From the NCBI RefSeq assembly GCF_003594875.1, contig NZ_QZEY01000004.1, positions 124,001 to 188,000 of the forward strand: a stretch of DNA of 64,000 bases. Direction: 5' to 3'. The notes beneath the pieces were generated by a model. It had not been told where the DNA came from and did not search any database. It saw nothing but the letters and a program-made list of their open reading frames with translations. The DNA comes from Bailinhaonella thermotolerans. GTDB lineage: Bacteria > Actinomycetota > Actinomycetes > Streptosporangiales > Streptosporangiaceae. This document shows positions 31,661 to 41,142 of the stretch, in pieces (the first letter of the stretch is position 1; each line of letters starts with the position of its first letter). Position numbers and translations under genes: made by a program.

Positions 31661-33346
31661 GACTATTTGGAAGCCGGCCGTGGACAGCAGGGCCGGGAGG
31701 TTGCGGATGATCTCCCGGTCCTTCTCCTGGGCCCTGGGGGAGAGGTCGTCCCAGGGGCGGATGTCGGGGTGGTGCTTGCGGGAGCTGTCGCGGACCGGGC
31801 CGTGGGTCCAGCCGTCGCCGACCAGGTCGTTCAGCCAGCGTTCGTGCTCCATGGCGGCCAGGGTCTCGATCTCGTGGTCCTTGAAGGTGAAGTCGAGGTC
31901 GGGCTCCACCCGGGGGGCCAGGGCGCACCCGATCCTGGCGAGCTTGCGCCCGATGTCCTCGGCCTGGCTGCGGTTCGCCGCCTGGAGGTAGGCGGGGAGG
32001 TCCTCCCAGGGGAGCATCGCCGAGGTGTGGGCGGGCGTCGTCTCGTGCCGGGAGATGCGCTCGAAGACGTAGTTGTCGTGGATGGCGCGCGCCAGCGTCT
32101 CCACGATGTCCTCGGCGATCAGGCGCGGGTCCCCGGCCTCCTCGTTGATCGCGAAGATGCGCAGGGTGCCGGACAGCCCCTCCAGGAGCTGGACGTCCTG
32201 GAACGCGCGGCCGAACGTCGCGGTCTGCTCGACGCGCACCACGAGCGAGTCGGGCCCGCAGCACCACAGGCGCAGCGAGGTGAGCGCCGTCTTGAGGGCG
32301 AGGTCCTGGTCGTCGTAGCAGACGAAGACCCGCTGGGGCGTGCGGTCGGGCAGCAGCCGGGTCACGTCCAGGTCGGCGGGCCGCACGTTGTGCACCGTGA
32401 GGTCGCAGGTCTCCGCGATGAACTCGAACCGCCGGCACAACGCCGCGATCGCCCGCGAGGCCTCGGTGTCGATGCAGGTCACCGGGAGCCGCACCGGCGG
32501 CGGGTACAGCCTGCGCCGTCGCGCGACCTCCACGAGCAGGCTCCGCCCGAACGCGTTCAGCCCGATCACCACGATCGGCTGGTCGTTCCGGACGGGATGC
32601 TGGTCCAGCAGCACCCTCGCGGCCAGCTCGTCCAGGTTGAAGAAGTCCAGCCGCAGCCGCCGCTTCCCCGGCGCGCTGAGCCGCCGCGCCCGCAGCGCGT
32701 TGCACAGGTCGGGATCCGGGATCAGGGCGTACGCCGAGAGCGGCTCATGCCTGCCCGAACGCGACACGCTGTGCGCGGCGAGGGCGATCGCGGTGTTCGT
32801 CGCGCTGTCGGCCTCGCAGGCGTACAGCGTGGACGCCTGGTGGACGCCCGCGGCGCGGAGCGTGGCGGGGTTGCGGGCGTCGCCGACGACCTGGAGCACC
32901 GCCGGGTCGGCCCACGCGGTGGTCGGGGCGGAGGAGATCACGACGATGTGCGGGGCGGTGTCGCGGAGCCGTTCGATCAGCGCGATCGCGACCGCGCCCG
33001 ACCCGCAGACGACGACGTGGTCGCTGGCGTTCCGCGCCTTGATCCGCCGCAGTTCCGCGGCGAACAGCAGCCGGGCGCCGTCCACCACCGTGGCGACGGT
33101 CACCAGGGGGGCCACGAACCGCGCGAACTGGAGCATGGCGGGAATCGCCTGCTCCCCTTCCTCGACCGGCCCGGATTCGAAGACGAAGAGCTGGAGATCC
33201 CAGTAGAGCAGGTCGAAGAAACTGGGCGGAGAATCACGTAAGTTGACCTCGGAGAATTCGGTCAGCCCGAAAAAGCCGGTGAACGCCGCGGCCAGGGCCA
33301 GTAATCCGAAAGAGACGCGGACGACCGTGGACGCGGGGAAATTCAC
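31649..33346 (-). CDS. Membrane protein with TrkA-N-like and RyR domains
   Basis: The 565-residue protein has an N-terminal helix (VRVSFGLLALAAAFTGFFGL), a second helix about residue 75, and then a Rossmann nucleotide-binding region (HVVVCGSGAVAIALIERL), repeated at VVVIGLNAFGRSLL. The last 90 residues are a RyR domain: MEHERWLNDLVGDGWTHG, then HHPDIRPWDDL, and a C-terminal Leu-rich helix. Prokaryotic RyR/TrkA-N fusions have been proposed as nucleotide-ligand sensors linked to conflict or ion-channel systems. It is upstream of and co-directional with the unusual tRNA genes and not far from the Fxs/TIR proteins. Confidence 0.78.
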   Translation of the reverse strand: MNFPASTVVRVSFGLLALAAAFTGFFGLTEFSEVNLRDSPPSFFDLLYWDLQLFVFESGPVEEGEQAIPAMLQFARFVAPLVTVATVVDGARLLFAAELRRIKARNASDHVVVCGSGAVAIALIERLRDTAPHIVVISSAPTTAWADPAVLQVVGDARNPATLRAAGVHQASTLYACEADSATNTAIALAAHSVSRSGRHEPLSAYALIPDPDLCNALRARRLSAPGKRRLRLDFFNLDELAARVLLDQHPVRNDQPIVVIGLNAFGRSLLVEVARRRRLYPPPVRLPVTCIDTEASRAIAALCRRFEFIAETCDLTVHNVRPADLDVTRLLPDRTPQRVFVCYDDQDLALKTALTSLRLWCCGPDSLVVRVEQTATFGRAFQDVQLLEGLSGTLRIFAINEEAGDPRLIAEDIVETLARAIHDNYVFERISRHETTPAHTSAMLPWEDLPAYLQAANRSQAEDIGRKLARIGCALAPRVEPDLDFTFKDHEIETLAAMEHERWLNDLVGDGWTHGPVRDSSRKHHPDIRPWDDLSPRAQEKDREIIRNLPALLSTAGFQIVRVT

Positions 33347-33788
33347 TCGCCCCTCCCTCCCCCTCCGAAGCGACGTGACCGCCGTCTCCCGAAACTAACC
33401 CGGTCAATCGCCGCGATCCAGGCGAGGATTCGGAGTTAGAACCCCGAGGACGGTTTACGCTCGGCGGGAACCGGATCACCCTTTCGCACTCGGCCCCCGG
33501 AGAGGATGCTGAATCAGCATCCGGAATCGGCATCGGACCCCGCGAACCCCGCGCCGCCCGTACGGTGGAGCGCGACCGTGCGGCGAGCGGGCCAGGACGC
33601 CCGGGCGGCCCGGGGCGGCCCGGCGCTGCACGGCGCGGCACGGCGTGCCCGCGCGGCACCGGGGGCGCGAGCCGTACGGCAGGGCGAGTGCCGTACGGCG
33701 CGGCGGCACGGCACGGGCGAGAGCCGCGGCCAGGGCGCGCCGTGGTGCGGCGGGGACGGGACCGGCGACCTCGATGGGAGGAGAAACG
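33347..33788. other. Non-coding gap between divergent RyR and hydrolase genes
   Basis: About 440 bp without a convincing gene. The left part (33380-33480) is less GC-rich and probably carries the RyR promoter. The right part is very GC-rich and repetitive, with several CGTACGG words and a GGGAGGAG ribosome-binding site at its end. Short frames here have no recognisable composition. Confidence 0.5.
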
Positions 33789-34745
33789 GTGGCGGTGGAG
33801 GGCGTGTTCTCGGCGGACCGGACCCGCTGGCTCGCGGTCGCGCAACGGGGGAAGATCGACGGCGGCAGGCCGGTCTTCCTCCTCCACGGAACCCCCGGGA
33901 GCAGGCTCGGCCCGCTCCCCAGAAGCGGCCTGCTCTACCGGCTCGGCGTCCGCCTGATCACCTACGACCGGCCCGGGTACGGCCACTCCGACCGCCACCC
34001 CGGCCGCAGCGTCGGGGACGTCGCCGCCGACGTCGCGGCCATCGCCGACCGCCTCGGCATCGGCACGTTCGCCGTCGCCGGCCGTTCGGGGGGCGGCCCG
34101 CACGCCCTGGCCTGCGCCGCCCTCATGCCCGACCGCGTGACCCGCGCCGCCGTGCTGGTCGGCCTGGCCCCGCGTGAGGCCGAGGGGCTGGACTGGTTCG
34201 ACGGCATGACCGAGACCAACATCGAGGAGTACATGACGGCGATCCACGGCCGCGGCCTCCTCGCCGCCCGGCTCGCGCCCACCGCGTCCGAGATCAGGGA
34301 GGACCCGATCCAGCTCGTCAACGCCCTGTACGACGAGCTCACCGACTCCGACCGGCGCGTCGTCGCCGACACCGGCATCCGGCGGATGCTGGTGAAGAAC
34401 TACGCCGAGGCCGTGCGCAGGTCCCCGGACGGCTGGATCGACGACGCCATCGCCTTCTGCTCGCCCTGGGGCTTCGACCCGGCGCAGATCACCGTCCCGA
34501 CCCTGGTCTGGCACGGCGAGGACGACCGGTTCTCGCCGCTCGGGCACGCCCGCTGGCTCGCCGAGCGCATCCCCAAGGCCACCATGCTGATCCAGCGGGG
34601 CGCGGCGCACTTCCACGCCCTGCACGTGCTGCCCGACCTGCTGCCCTGGCTGACCTCCGCCCCCGGCGCCGCCCTGCCCGCCCCGGCCGTCTCCGCCGTT
34701 CCGGCCCCCGTCTCCGAGCCCGCGGCCGAGGGCTCGCCGGCGTGA
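33789..34745 (+). CDS. Alpha/beta hydrolase
   Basis: The 318-residue protein starts at a GTG with GGGAGGAG 5 bases upstream. It has the hydrolase set HGTPGS (oxyanion), GRSGGG (nucleophile Ser), HGEDDRFSP (acid) and GAAHFHAL (His). The fold resembles epoxide-hydrolase/haloperoxidase-type enzymes with a short cap. It ends in an Ala/Pro-rich tail. It faces the fxsT gene convergently, so it is not in the Fxs transcript. The substrate is unknown. Confidence 0.85.
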   Translation: MAVEGVFSADRTRWLAVAQRGKIDGGRPVFLLHGTPGSRLGPLPRSGLLYRLGVRLITYDRPGYGHSDRHPGRSVGDVAADVAAIADRLGIGTFAVAGRSGGGPHALACAALMPDRVTRAAVLVGLAPREAEGLDWFDGMTETNIEEYMTAIHGRGLLAARLAPTASEIREDPIQLVNALYDELTDSDRRVVADTGIRRMLVKNYAEAVRRSPDGWIDDAIAFCSPWGFDPAQITVPTLVWHGEDDRFSPLGHARWLAERIPKATMLIQRGAAHFHALHVLPDLLPWLTSAPGAALPAPAVSAVPAPVSEPAAEGSPA

Positions 34746-34801
34746 GCCGTACCGGACGCCCCTGACGGCACGGCGCGGCCCGGCGGGTGTCAGCGCTCAC
34801 G

Positions 34802-37800
34802 TCACCAGGCCAGGGGCTCCAGGTCGATGTCGACGCGGCGCCAGTCGAGGACGGAGATCACCACCGGGTGGGTCTCGCCGAGGAGCCGCCGGAGCTGGAC
34901 GAGCACCGGTTCCCGCAGCTCGCGCGCCTCGTCGGTGCGCCGGGCCTCGCGCAGGGTGATCGCCAGGTTCGCCTCGCAGATGAGCGTGTTCGGGTGCGCG
35001 GCGCCCTGCGTCTCGCGCATCCGCTGCAGCGTCGCCCGCTCCATCTTCTCGGCGGCGGCGTGCTCCCGCAGCTCGCCCAGCACGTTCGCCACGTTGACCG
35101 AGCAGGCCAGCGTGAACGGGTGCTCCTCGCCCAGCTCCCGGCGGAACTGCCGCAGCGTGTCCTCGCCCAGTTCCCGCGCGCTCGCCAGGTCCCCGGCCCC
35201 CATCAGGAACGTCACCAGGTTGTTCGCCGCGATCAGGCTGTACGGATTGTCCGGGCCGAGGGTGTCGGTGTACCACTGGAGCACCTCGCGGCCCAGCTTG
35301 ATCGCGCCCGCCTTGTCGCCCGCCGCCGACAGGTCGCAGGACAGGTTCAGCTTGCACGCGACGCTGTCCGGCGCGCGCTCGCCGTACCGCTGGACGTACC
35401 GCTCGTAGGTGGACTCCATCAGGTGCCGCGCCTCGGTCAGCACGCCGGCCTTGCGGAGCGACACCCCGAGGCTGCGGACGGCGCGCAGCGTCTCGGGGAA
35501 CTGCGGGCCCAGGATGCGCTGGTAGCTGGCCACCGTGCCGCGCAGCAGCTCCACCGAGGCGGCGTACTCCCCGGCCTCGCGCATGTCGCGGGCCAGGTTC
35601 ATCTCCGACACCAGGGTGAAGGAGTGGTCGGGCCGCAGCACGGCGCGGCGCATGTCCAGCGTCTCCTGGTCCAGCCGCCGGGCCGCGTTGAAGTCGCCCA
35701 TGTGCCGCAGCGCCACCGCCAGGTTGTTGGCCACCATCAGCGTGCGCGGGTGGTCCTCGAGGAACAGGTCGCGCGTGCGGGCGTAGGTCTCCTCCTCCAT
35801 CCGCAGCGACTCCTCCAGCCGCCCCAGCGCGCGCAGCCCCGCCGCGAGCCCGCCCGCCGTGACCAGCGGGTGGTGGTGGCGTTCGGGCAGCACCCGCCGC
35901 TGGTCGTCCAGCACCGCCTGGAACAGGTCCACCGCCTCCTGGTAGCGCCCCTTGAACAGCAGCACGTTGCCCATCTCGAACCGGAGGTACAGCGTCTGCT
36001 GGTCGAAGTCGCCCAGCTTGGTCGTCCACAGGTCCTCCAGCCGGCGGCCCAGCCGGAGCGCCCGGTCCAGCTCGCCGCGCCGCCACAGGTAGCGCACGCG
36101 GTCGATGAGGAGCTGCCGCGTCTCCTCCTCGTCGCACCGCTCGGCCTCCGAGGGCGTCAGGTGCGGCCAGATCTCGTCGTACCGGGGCCAGGTCTCGGGG
36201 TCGTCCGTGTCGCCCTCGCGCGGCCGCGCGCCGACGAGGATGCGGTGCACCTCGTGCTTGGTGGACTCCAGCTCCTCCTCGTTCATCTGGTCGCGCAGCA
36301 CCGCCTGGACCAGCCGGTGGACCTGCACCGAGTTGTCGCGCTGGTCCACCTTGGCCAGCGCCAGCCGGCTCAGCTCCTTGACCAGCCGGCCGATCATGAT
36401 CTTCTCGCGGACGGTCTCGTCGTACGGCACGAGGCAGCGCACGGTCTCGTCGCCGTACAGCATCGACAGCGACACCGGCTCGGGCGCGAAGAACGCCAGG
36501 AGCTGGAGCAGCCGCACCGCCGCCGGGGACCGCTCCCGCAGCCGCTGGAAGGACACGTTCCAGGTCGCGGCCACGTGCGTCTGGTACGCCGGGGGAGCGT
36601 CGCCCAGCTCCAGCGTCTTGGCCGGCTGCTCGGTGAGCTTGGCGACGTACTCCTCGACGGGCATCCCCGTCTCCTGCAGCCACGCGCCCGCCTGCTCGAT
36701 CGCCAGCGGCAGGTCGCCCAGCTCCTCGGCCACCCGGTTCGCGTCCTCGTCGCTCAGCGCGGGCACGCGCCGCCGCAGGTGCTCCAGGCTCTCCTCGCGG
36801 GTGAACACGTCCACCTCCAGCGGGGCGGCGACCTCCACCCAGGTCTGGCTGCGCGAGGTGATCAGCACGTGCCCGGTCCCGCCCGGCAGGAACCGCTTCA
36901 GATCCTCGGGATTGTCGGAGTTGTCGAAGATGAGGAGCCACCGGCTGTACGGCTCGCCGATCCGCAGCGCCTCGCGCGCGGCCTGCGCGTTCTCCGCGAC
37001 GTTGTCGCCGATCCGGATGTCCAGCCGCTTGGCCAGCTCGGCCATCGCCACGTTGAGGAGTTCGGGCTGCTCGGCGGCGATCCACCACACCACGTCGTAG
37101 TCGGTCATGAACCGGTGGGCGTACTCGATCGCGAGCTGGGTCTTGCCCACGCCGCCCAGGCCGTGCAGCGCCTGCGGCTGGGTCACGACCGCCTGGCTGC
37201 CGCCCACGAGCTGGTCGCGCAGCCGCTCCAGGATCTCCCCGCGGCCGGTGAACGAGGCGTTGCGGGTCGGCAGGTTCAGGATCGCCGGCTGCACCCCGGG
37301 GAAGCGCGGGATCGAGGCGTCCGCGAACTCGCCCGCCTTCACCGGCCGGTCCAGCGCGCGCAGCACCGCCGCGATCGCCTGCTCCTCGTCCAGCCGCGCC
37401 CCCAGGTCGATCGGCACCGGGTCGTTGTACGGCGGGGGCAGCCGCACGTCGGCGACGCGGATCGAGACGAGCTGGCCGCCCGTCCCGGTCAGCTCGCCCC
37501 GGGACACCGCCTGCCAGGTCTCGCGGGCGCGGGAGGAGCGCAGGTAGGCGGGGGAGACCAGGGCGATCGTCCGCGCCCCCGGCTCCATGACCCGGCCCGC
37601 GTCCTCCGGCCCCGGCGGGCCGTACGGGTGGACGCGGAAGCCCGCCTGGGTGAGCACGGCGGTGATCCAGTCCACCCAGAGCCGGTCCTCGGGCACGTAG
37701 CTGAGGTAGACGTCCGTGGACATCGTCGGGCGCCGCCGTACGAACAGCTCCCGGTGGCTCAGCCGCAGGTCCTCGCTCAGCGGCGGCATCGAGGTGATCG

Positions 37801-38713
37801 CGCCCTCGGTGATGACCGTGGTCAGCCGCTCGTACGCCGACAGGAGCGAGCTGGGCGAGCCCGACACGTCGCCGAACGTGGCCAGCGTCTCCTCGTAGGC
37901 GTAGAACGGCTTGTACGGGATCTCCACCGCGCCCCAGTAGGTGTTCGCCTCCTCCCGGCTCATCCCGGCGGGGAACCGCTCGAACTGGCCCCGGGCGAAG
38001 GCCCGCCCGGCGTCGAGCTTCTCCTTCTCGGCGTCGTCCACCCGCATCGGCACCGGCAGGATGCGGATGCCCCGCTCCTGGAACCGGTCGGCGATCTGCC
38101 CGGCGATGCCCGCCGCGCCCTCGATGCTCTGGTCGCTGAGGGTGAAGCAGGTGACGAGCGTGTCCGGGAAGTGCACGGTGCAGATGTCGGCGATGTCGCT
38201 GAGCCCGGTCCGGCTGTCGATCAGGACGTAGTCGTACGTCCTGCGCATGTCGTCCTTGAGGGCGTCGAAGAACTTGCCGCCGCCGAGCCGGTAGAAGTTG
38301 TCCCAGTCGAAGGTGGACACCAGGGACGAGTAGTCGCGGTTCTGCCGGCCGGCGGAGAGGAAGTCCAGCGCGCCGCCGGGCGGGAAGTGGCTCCACTCGA
38401 TGGACACCACGTGCCGTTCCACCTGGGCGTAGTCGCGGTACCAGTCCGGCGGGCGGGGCTTGTCCTGCGGCGCCGCCCAGGCGTATTCCTGGATCAGCTC
38501 GATCACGCCGGGGGTGCCCGCGATCACCTCGCCGTCCAGGAACGGCCGGAAGAACTTGTGCAGTCCGGGGGACTCCAGGTCCCAGTCGACGACCAGCACC
38601 CGGCGCCCGTTCGAGGCGAGGATCCACGCGATGTTGGCCAGCGCCATCGTCCGCCCGGTCCCGCCCTTGAACGAGTAGAAGGTGATGATCCGTCCATTGC
38701 GGGCATCTGTCAT
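34802..38713 (-). CDS. fxsT: FxsT: MinD-like ATPase, TIR, NB-ARC and TPR protein of FxSxx-COOH system
   Basis: The 1303-residue protein begins at the ATG in the ATGA overlap with fxsC. It starts with a deviant Walker A (YSFKGGTGRT) and DYVLIDSRTG of a ParA/MinD-like ATPase (residues about 1-320). A TIR-like domain follows (DVYLSYVPEDRLWVDWI), then an NB-ARC NTPase (GLGGVGKTQLAIEYAHRF; WLLIFDNSDN; HVLITSRSQ). At least nine TPR repeats run from about residue 880 to the end. This is the architecture of the TPR protein that accompanies FxsA/B/C in actinobacteria. It probably senses the modified peptide; a defence or signalling role is inference. Confidence 0.9.
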   Translation of the reverse strand: MTDARNGRIITFYSFKGGTGRTMALANIAWILASNGRRVLVVDWDLESPGLHKFFRPFLDGEVIAGTPGVIELIQEYAWAAPQDKPRPPDWYRDYAQVERHVVSIEWSHFPPGGALDFLSAGRQNRDYSSLVSTFDWDNFYRLGGGKFFDALKDDMRRTYDYVLIDSRTGLSDIADICTVHFPDTLVTCFTLSDQSIEGAAGIAGQIADRFQERGIRILPVPMRVDDAEKEKLDAGRAFARGQFERFPAGMSREEANTYWGAVEIPYKPFYAYEETLATFGDVSGSPSSLLSAYERLTTVITEGAITSMPPLSEDLRLSHRELFVRRRPTMSTDVYLSYVPEDRLWVDWITAVLTQAGFRVHPYGPPGPEDAGRVMEPGARTIALVSPAYLRSSRARETWQAVSRGELTGTGGQLVSIRVADVRLPPPYNDPVPIDLGARLDEEQAIAAVLRALDRPVKAGEFADASIPRFPGVQPAILNLPTRNASFTGRGEILERLRDQLVGGSQAVVTQPQALHGLGGVGKTQLAIEYAHRFMTDYDVVWWIAAEQPELLNVAMAELAKRLDIRIGDNVAENAQAAREALRIGEPYSRWLLIFDNSDNPEDLKRFLPGGTGHVLITSRSQTWVEVAAPLEVDVFTREESLEHLRRRVPALSDEDANRVAEELGDLPLAIEQAGAWLQETGMPVEEYVAKLTEQPAKTLELGDAPPAYQTHVAATWNVSFQRLRERSPAAVRLLQLLAFFAPEPVSLSMLYGDETVRCLVPYDETVREKIMIGRLVKELSRLALAKVDQRDNSVQVHRLVQAVLRDQMNEEELESTKHEVHRILVGARPREGDTDDPETWPRYDEIWPHLTPSEAERCDEEETRQLLIDRVRYLWRRGELDRALRLGRRLEDLWTTKLGDFDQQTLYLRFEMGNVLLFKGRYQEAVDLFQAVLDDQRRVLPERHHHPLVTAGGLAAGLRALGRLEESLRMEEETYARTRDLFLEDHPRTLMVANNLAVALRHMGDFNAARRLDQETLDMRRAVLRPDHSFTLVSEMNLARDMREAGEYAASVELLRGTVASYQRILGPQFPETLRAVRSLGVSLRKAGVLTEARHLMESTYERYVQRYGERAPDSVACKLNLSCDLSAAGDKAGAIKLGREVLQWYTDTLGPDNPYSLIAANNLVTFLMGAGDLASARELGEDTLRQFRRELGEEHPFTLACSVNVANVLGELREHAAAEKMERATLQRMRETQGAAHPNTLICEANLAITLREARRTDEARELREPVLVQLRRLLGETHPVVISVLDWRRVDIDLEPLAW

Positions 38714-39966
38714 GGCTCCCCCTCTTCGGGCGGGTCGGAGTGCGAGGGCGGATACAACCGCGGCCGTGCGGTGCCGGGCACCTGCGGCGCCTGGACGTGG
38801 CGCAGGTAGGCGCTGCCCAGTTCGGAGATCACGAGCGTGAGCGAGGACTCGAAGTCGGCCAGGCCGTGCAGCCCGTTCGCGGCCTTCCGCACGGCCGGGC
38901 GGCCCTGGTCGATCTTGGCCGGGAGGACCTCCCGCAACCCCGCGCGCAGGGCGTCCATGCACTCAGTCGTCTGCGCGTCCGCGTCGTTCCAGGGGACCGC
39001 CAGCCCGACCCAGGGCCGGTCGGGCCGGTCCAGCTCGGCGAAGACCTCCCGGAAGTGCGGGTCCGCCGCCGTCCACGGGTCCACGAGCACCAGGGCCGGG
39101 CAGGCGGGCGAGGCCGCCTTCAGGTCGCGCCGGTGCTCCTCGTAGGTGCCGACGTCGGGCTCGAACCCCGCCCTGCGGACGATCTCGGCGGCGATCTCGG
39201 CCAGCGCCCGGCTCGCCTCCGGCGGATAGGGGTTCCAGTCGCGCGCGGCCGTGCCGTAGTACTTCGGGTCACGCCCGTCGGCGACGGTGTCCGCCGAGTA
39301 GCTGACCACGGTGATCTGGAAGCGGCGGCCCTCGTCGCGCTCGAACACGCTCTTGATCGCCGCGTAGTCGCAGGGCTCGGCCGGAGGCAGGCGCACCTCG
39401 TCCGCCACCGCGATGATGCGCTTGGCCAGCGAGTCCACCGCCAGCTTGTAGTGGTCGCGGAACCGGCTGATCTTCATCAGGCCGTAGAGCCCGCGCTCCT
39501 TGTAGTGCGTGCCGAGCGCCTTGTCGCTGAACTGGATGGCCCGCAGCGATTCGGGGATCTTGTACTCGGGCACCGGCACCCAGTAGGCCGGGACGATCAC
39601 CTCCGGCGGGTTCCCGCCCCCGCTCATGTGGTGGCGCCGCCGCAGGTCGAAGGCCGCCCACTCCTTCCCGCACTGCTCGCTCTCGAAATACCTGGGGGAG
39701 TACAGCGGGACGAACACCTGGCAGGTCGCGAGTTCGAGCGCGAGCCGCTTGTCCCACTCGACCCCGGTCGCCAGGTCGGTGTCCATGAAACCGGCGGGCA
39801 CGCCGTGCGGGAGGGAGGTGAGCTGGAGGATCTCGTGGCAGACGTCCCGGTAGAACCGCTCGACCCAGATGTTGGGGTTCTTGTTCGCCGGGTCGTTGTG
39901 CGGGACGCGCGCGTAACTGAGGAAGAAGTACGGCGGATGCGGGCGCGCCTCGGGGGTACCTGCCAC
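38710..39966 (-). CDS. fxsC: FxsC, TIR-like protein of FxSxx-COOH system
   Basis: The 418-residue protein has an N-terminal TIR-like fold (PYFFLSYARVPHN, FVPLYSPRYFESEQCGKEW). A second half has another TIR/receiver-like segment (FQITVVSYSADT, LVLVDPWTAAD, PWVGLAVPWNDAD). This matches the FxsC family that travels with FxsA and FxsB. It overlaps fxsT by 4 bp and lies 87 bp after the AAC(3)-like gene. No enzymatic activity is established for FxsC. Confidence 0.88.
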   Translation of the reverse strand: MAGTPEARPHPPYFFLSYARVPHNDPANKNPNIWVERFYRDVCHEILQLTSLPHGVPAGFMDTDLATGVEWDKRLALELATCQVFVPLYSPRYFESEQCGKEWAAFDLRRRHHMSGGGNPPEVIVPAYWVPVPEYKIPESLRAIQFSDKALGTHYKERGLYGLMKISRFRDHYKLAVDSLAKRIIAVADEVRLPPAEPCDYAAIKSVFERDEGRRFQITVVSYSADTVADGRDPKYYGTAARDWNPYPPEASRALAEIAAEIVRRAGFEPDVGTYEEHRRDLKAASPACPALVLVDPWTAADPHFREVFAELDRPDRPWVGLAVPWNDADAQTTECMDALRAGLREVLPAKIDQGRPAVRKAANGLHGLADFESSLTLVISELGSAYLRHVQAPQVPGTARPRLYPPSHSDPPEEGEP

Positions 39967-40053
39967 CGCACCTCCTGTGGCCGCCTGAATGGCTTTTGAT
40001 TATAGATTCGGCGTCCGGATTTCGAAGGGGCCGTTCCGCCGATTTTCCGGATC

Positions 40054-41142
40054 TTACGCCGCCGGGCGGTTCTCGCGCATCCAGATCTCCGCGAAGTCCA
40101 CCGCGTCACGCAACCGGAAAGCGCGCGTTTCGGCCGCGCCCACCTTCCCTTTCCGCACCTTCACCCGGGACTCCATGGCCTGACCGCAAACGGCGAAGTC
40201 ACCGTCGTCGAGCACCACGTCCAGGTACGAATGCCAGGTGGGCGCGCCGTCCTTCTCGATCACGCAGGCATATCGCCGTCGCGGCGGTGACGGAATGTAG
40301 CGGTATTCGGCCAGGTGAAACGCCGTGCAGGTGCCGTATCCGGCGCCGATCATCAGCACCCGGGCGTTCTCCTCGTAGAGTTTCGTGAGGGGGGACCGGG
40401 ACCCGAGGTGGTCCTCCAGGTGGTGGCCCGCCATCAGCCGGGCCGCGGCCGGCCCGAGCGCGGCGAACGACGTCTGCGGATGGGCGCTCCGCACCGCCTC
40501 CGGGCGCGTCCGCACGAATTCGGTCAGGTATCCGCAGTACCGCGACGGGGTCGCCGCGGGGTCGAAGGGCGGCATGACCGCGCGGTGAGCGGCCACCTGC
40601 TCCGCCGTCATCCCGCGCGTGCTTTCGAGGAAGAGGCGGGAGGTGTCGGAGTTCTCCGGGGTGAACGTCGGCACCACCACCGTCCCGTCGCTCCCGATCA
40701 CCTCCCGGAGCGCGCCGACCAGGGTCTCCGCGCCGCCGTCGATCCGCCCGACGGACCGCAGCGACGCGTGCGCCAGCACCAGGTCCCCCGCCGCGAGCCC
40801 CATCGCCCGCAGCCCCGCCACCAGTTCCTCGCGGCCGACCACCCGCCGGCCCGGCTCCTCCGTGGCGTACGGCCGAGGGGCCGGCCGCGCCCGCCGGCGC
40901 ACGACGTCCGGGAGCGCCGCCACGTGGACCGGGGCGGGCGGGGCGGTCGGGACGGGCGGGACGGGCGGGACGGGCGCTGTGAGGACGTCGGCGGCGAGCA
41001 GCGGTTCCAGGCGGGCGTCATCGGAGGGCAGCGGCTGGAGGCGGGCGTCGTCCGTGAGCAGCGGTTCCACTGTGAGCAGCGGTTCCAGGCGGACGTCGGC
41101 GGGCGGGCCGCTCAGGGCGCGTGGTCGGCCGGCGGGGCGCAC
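40054..41142 (-). CDS. AAC(3)-like acetyltransferase of the Fxs operon
   Basis: The 362-residue protein starts at a GTG 31 bases inside the end of fxsB; TGAGGAG six bases upstream decides the start. Residues about 95-360 match the aminoglycoside 3-N-acetyltransferase fold (GDLVLAHASLRSVGRIDGG, GTVVVPTFTPENSDTS, HPQTSFAALGP). The usual H...N pair of the GVGH..NT motif is changed to GAGYGTCT, so classical resistance activity is doubtful. The first 90 residues are an extra region with LEPLL repeats and a Pro-rich stretch. Tight coupling with FxsB suggests it modifies the FxsA peptide. Confidence 0.82.
   Translation of the reverse strand: MRPAGRPRALSGPPADVRLEPLLTVEPLLTDDARLQPLPSDDARLEPLLAADVLTAPVPPVPPVPTAPPAPVHVAALPDVVRRRARPAPRPYATEEPGRRVVGREELVAGLRAMGLAAGDLVLAHASLRSVGRIDGGAETLVGALREVIGSDGTVVVPTFTPENSDTSRLFLESTRGMTAEQVAAHRAVMPPFDPAATPSRYCGYLTEFVRTRPEAVRSAHPQTSFAALGPAAARLMAGHHLEDHLGSRSPLTKLYEENARVLMIGAGYGTCTAFHLAEYRYIPSPPRRRYACVIEKDGAPTWHSYLDVVLDDGDFAVCGQAMESRVKVRKGKVGAAETRAFRLRDAVDFAEIWMRENRPAA

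Noticed and set aside
33476..33788. Short frames in the gap before the alpha/beta hydrolase
   Set aside because: They overlap one another in several frames, lack ribosome-binding sites and have repetitive composition.
34787..38809. Very long open frame on the plus strand opposite fxsT
   Set aside because: It is the antisense of a gene with clear MinD, NB-ARC and TPR motifs. Its translation is low-complexity Arg/Ala/Gly/His sequence, a usual by-product of high GC.
40054..41142. Aminoglycoside resistance determinant
   Set aside because: The fold is AAC(3)-like, but key active-site residues differ and the gene is coupled to fxsB, so a resistance call is not justified.
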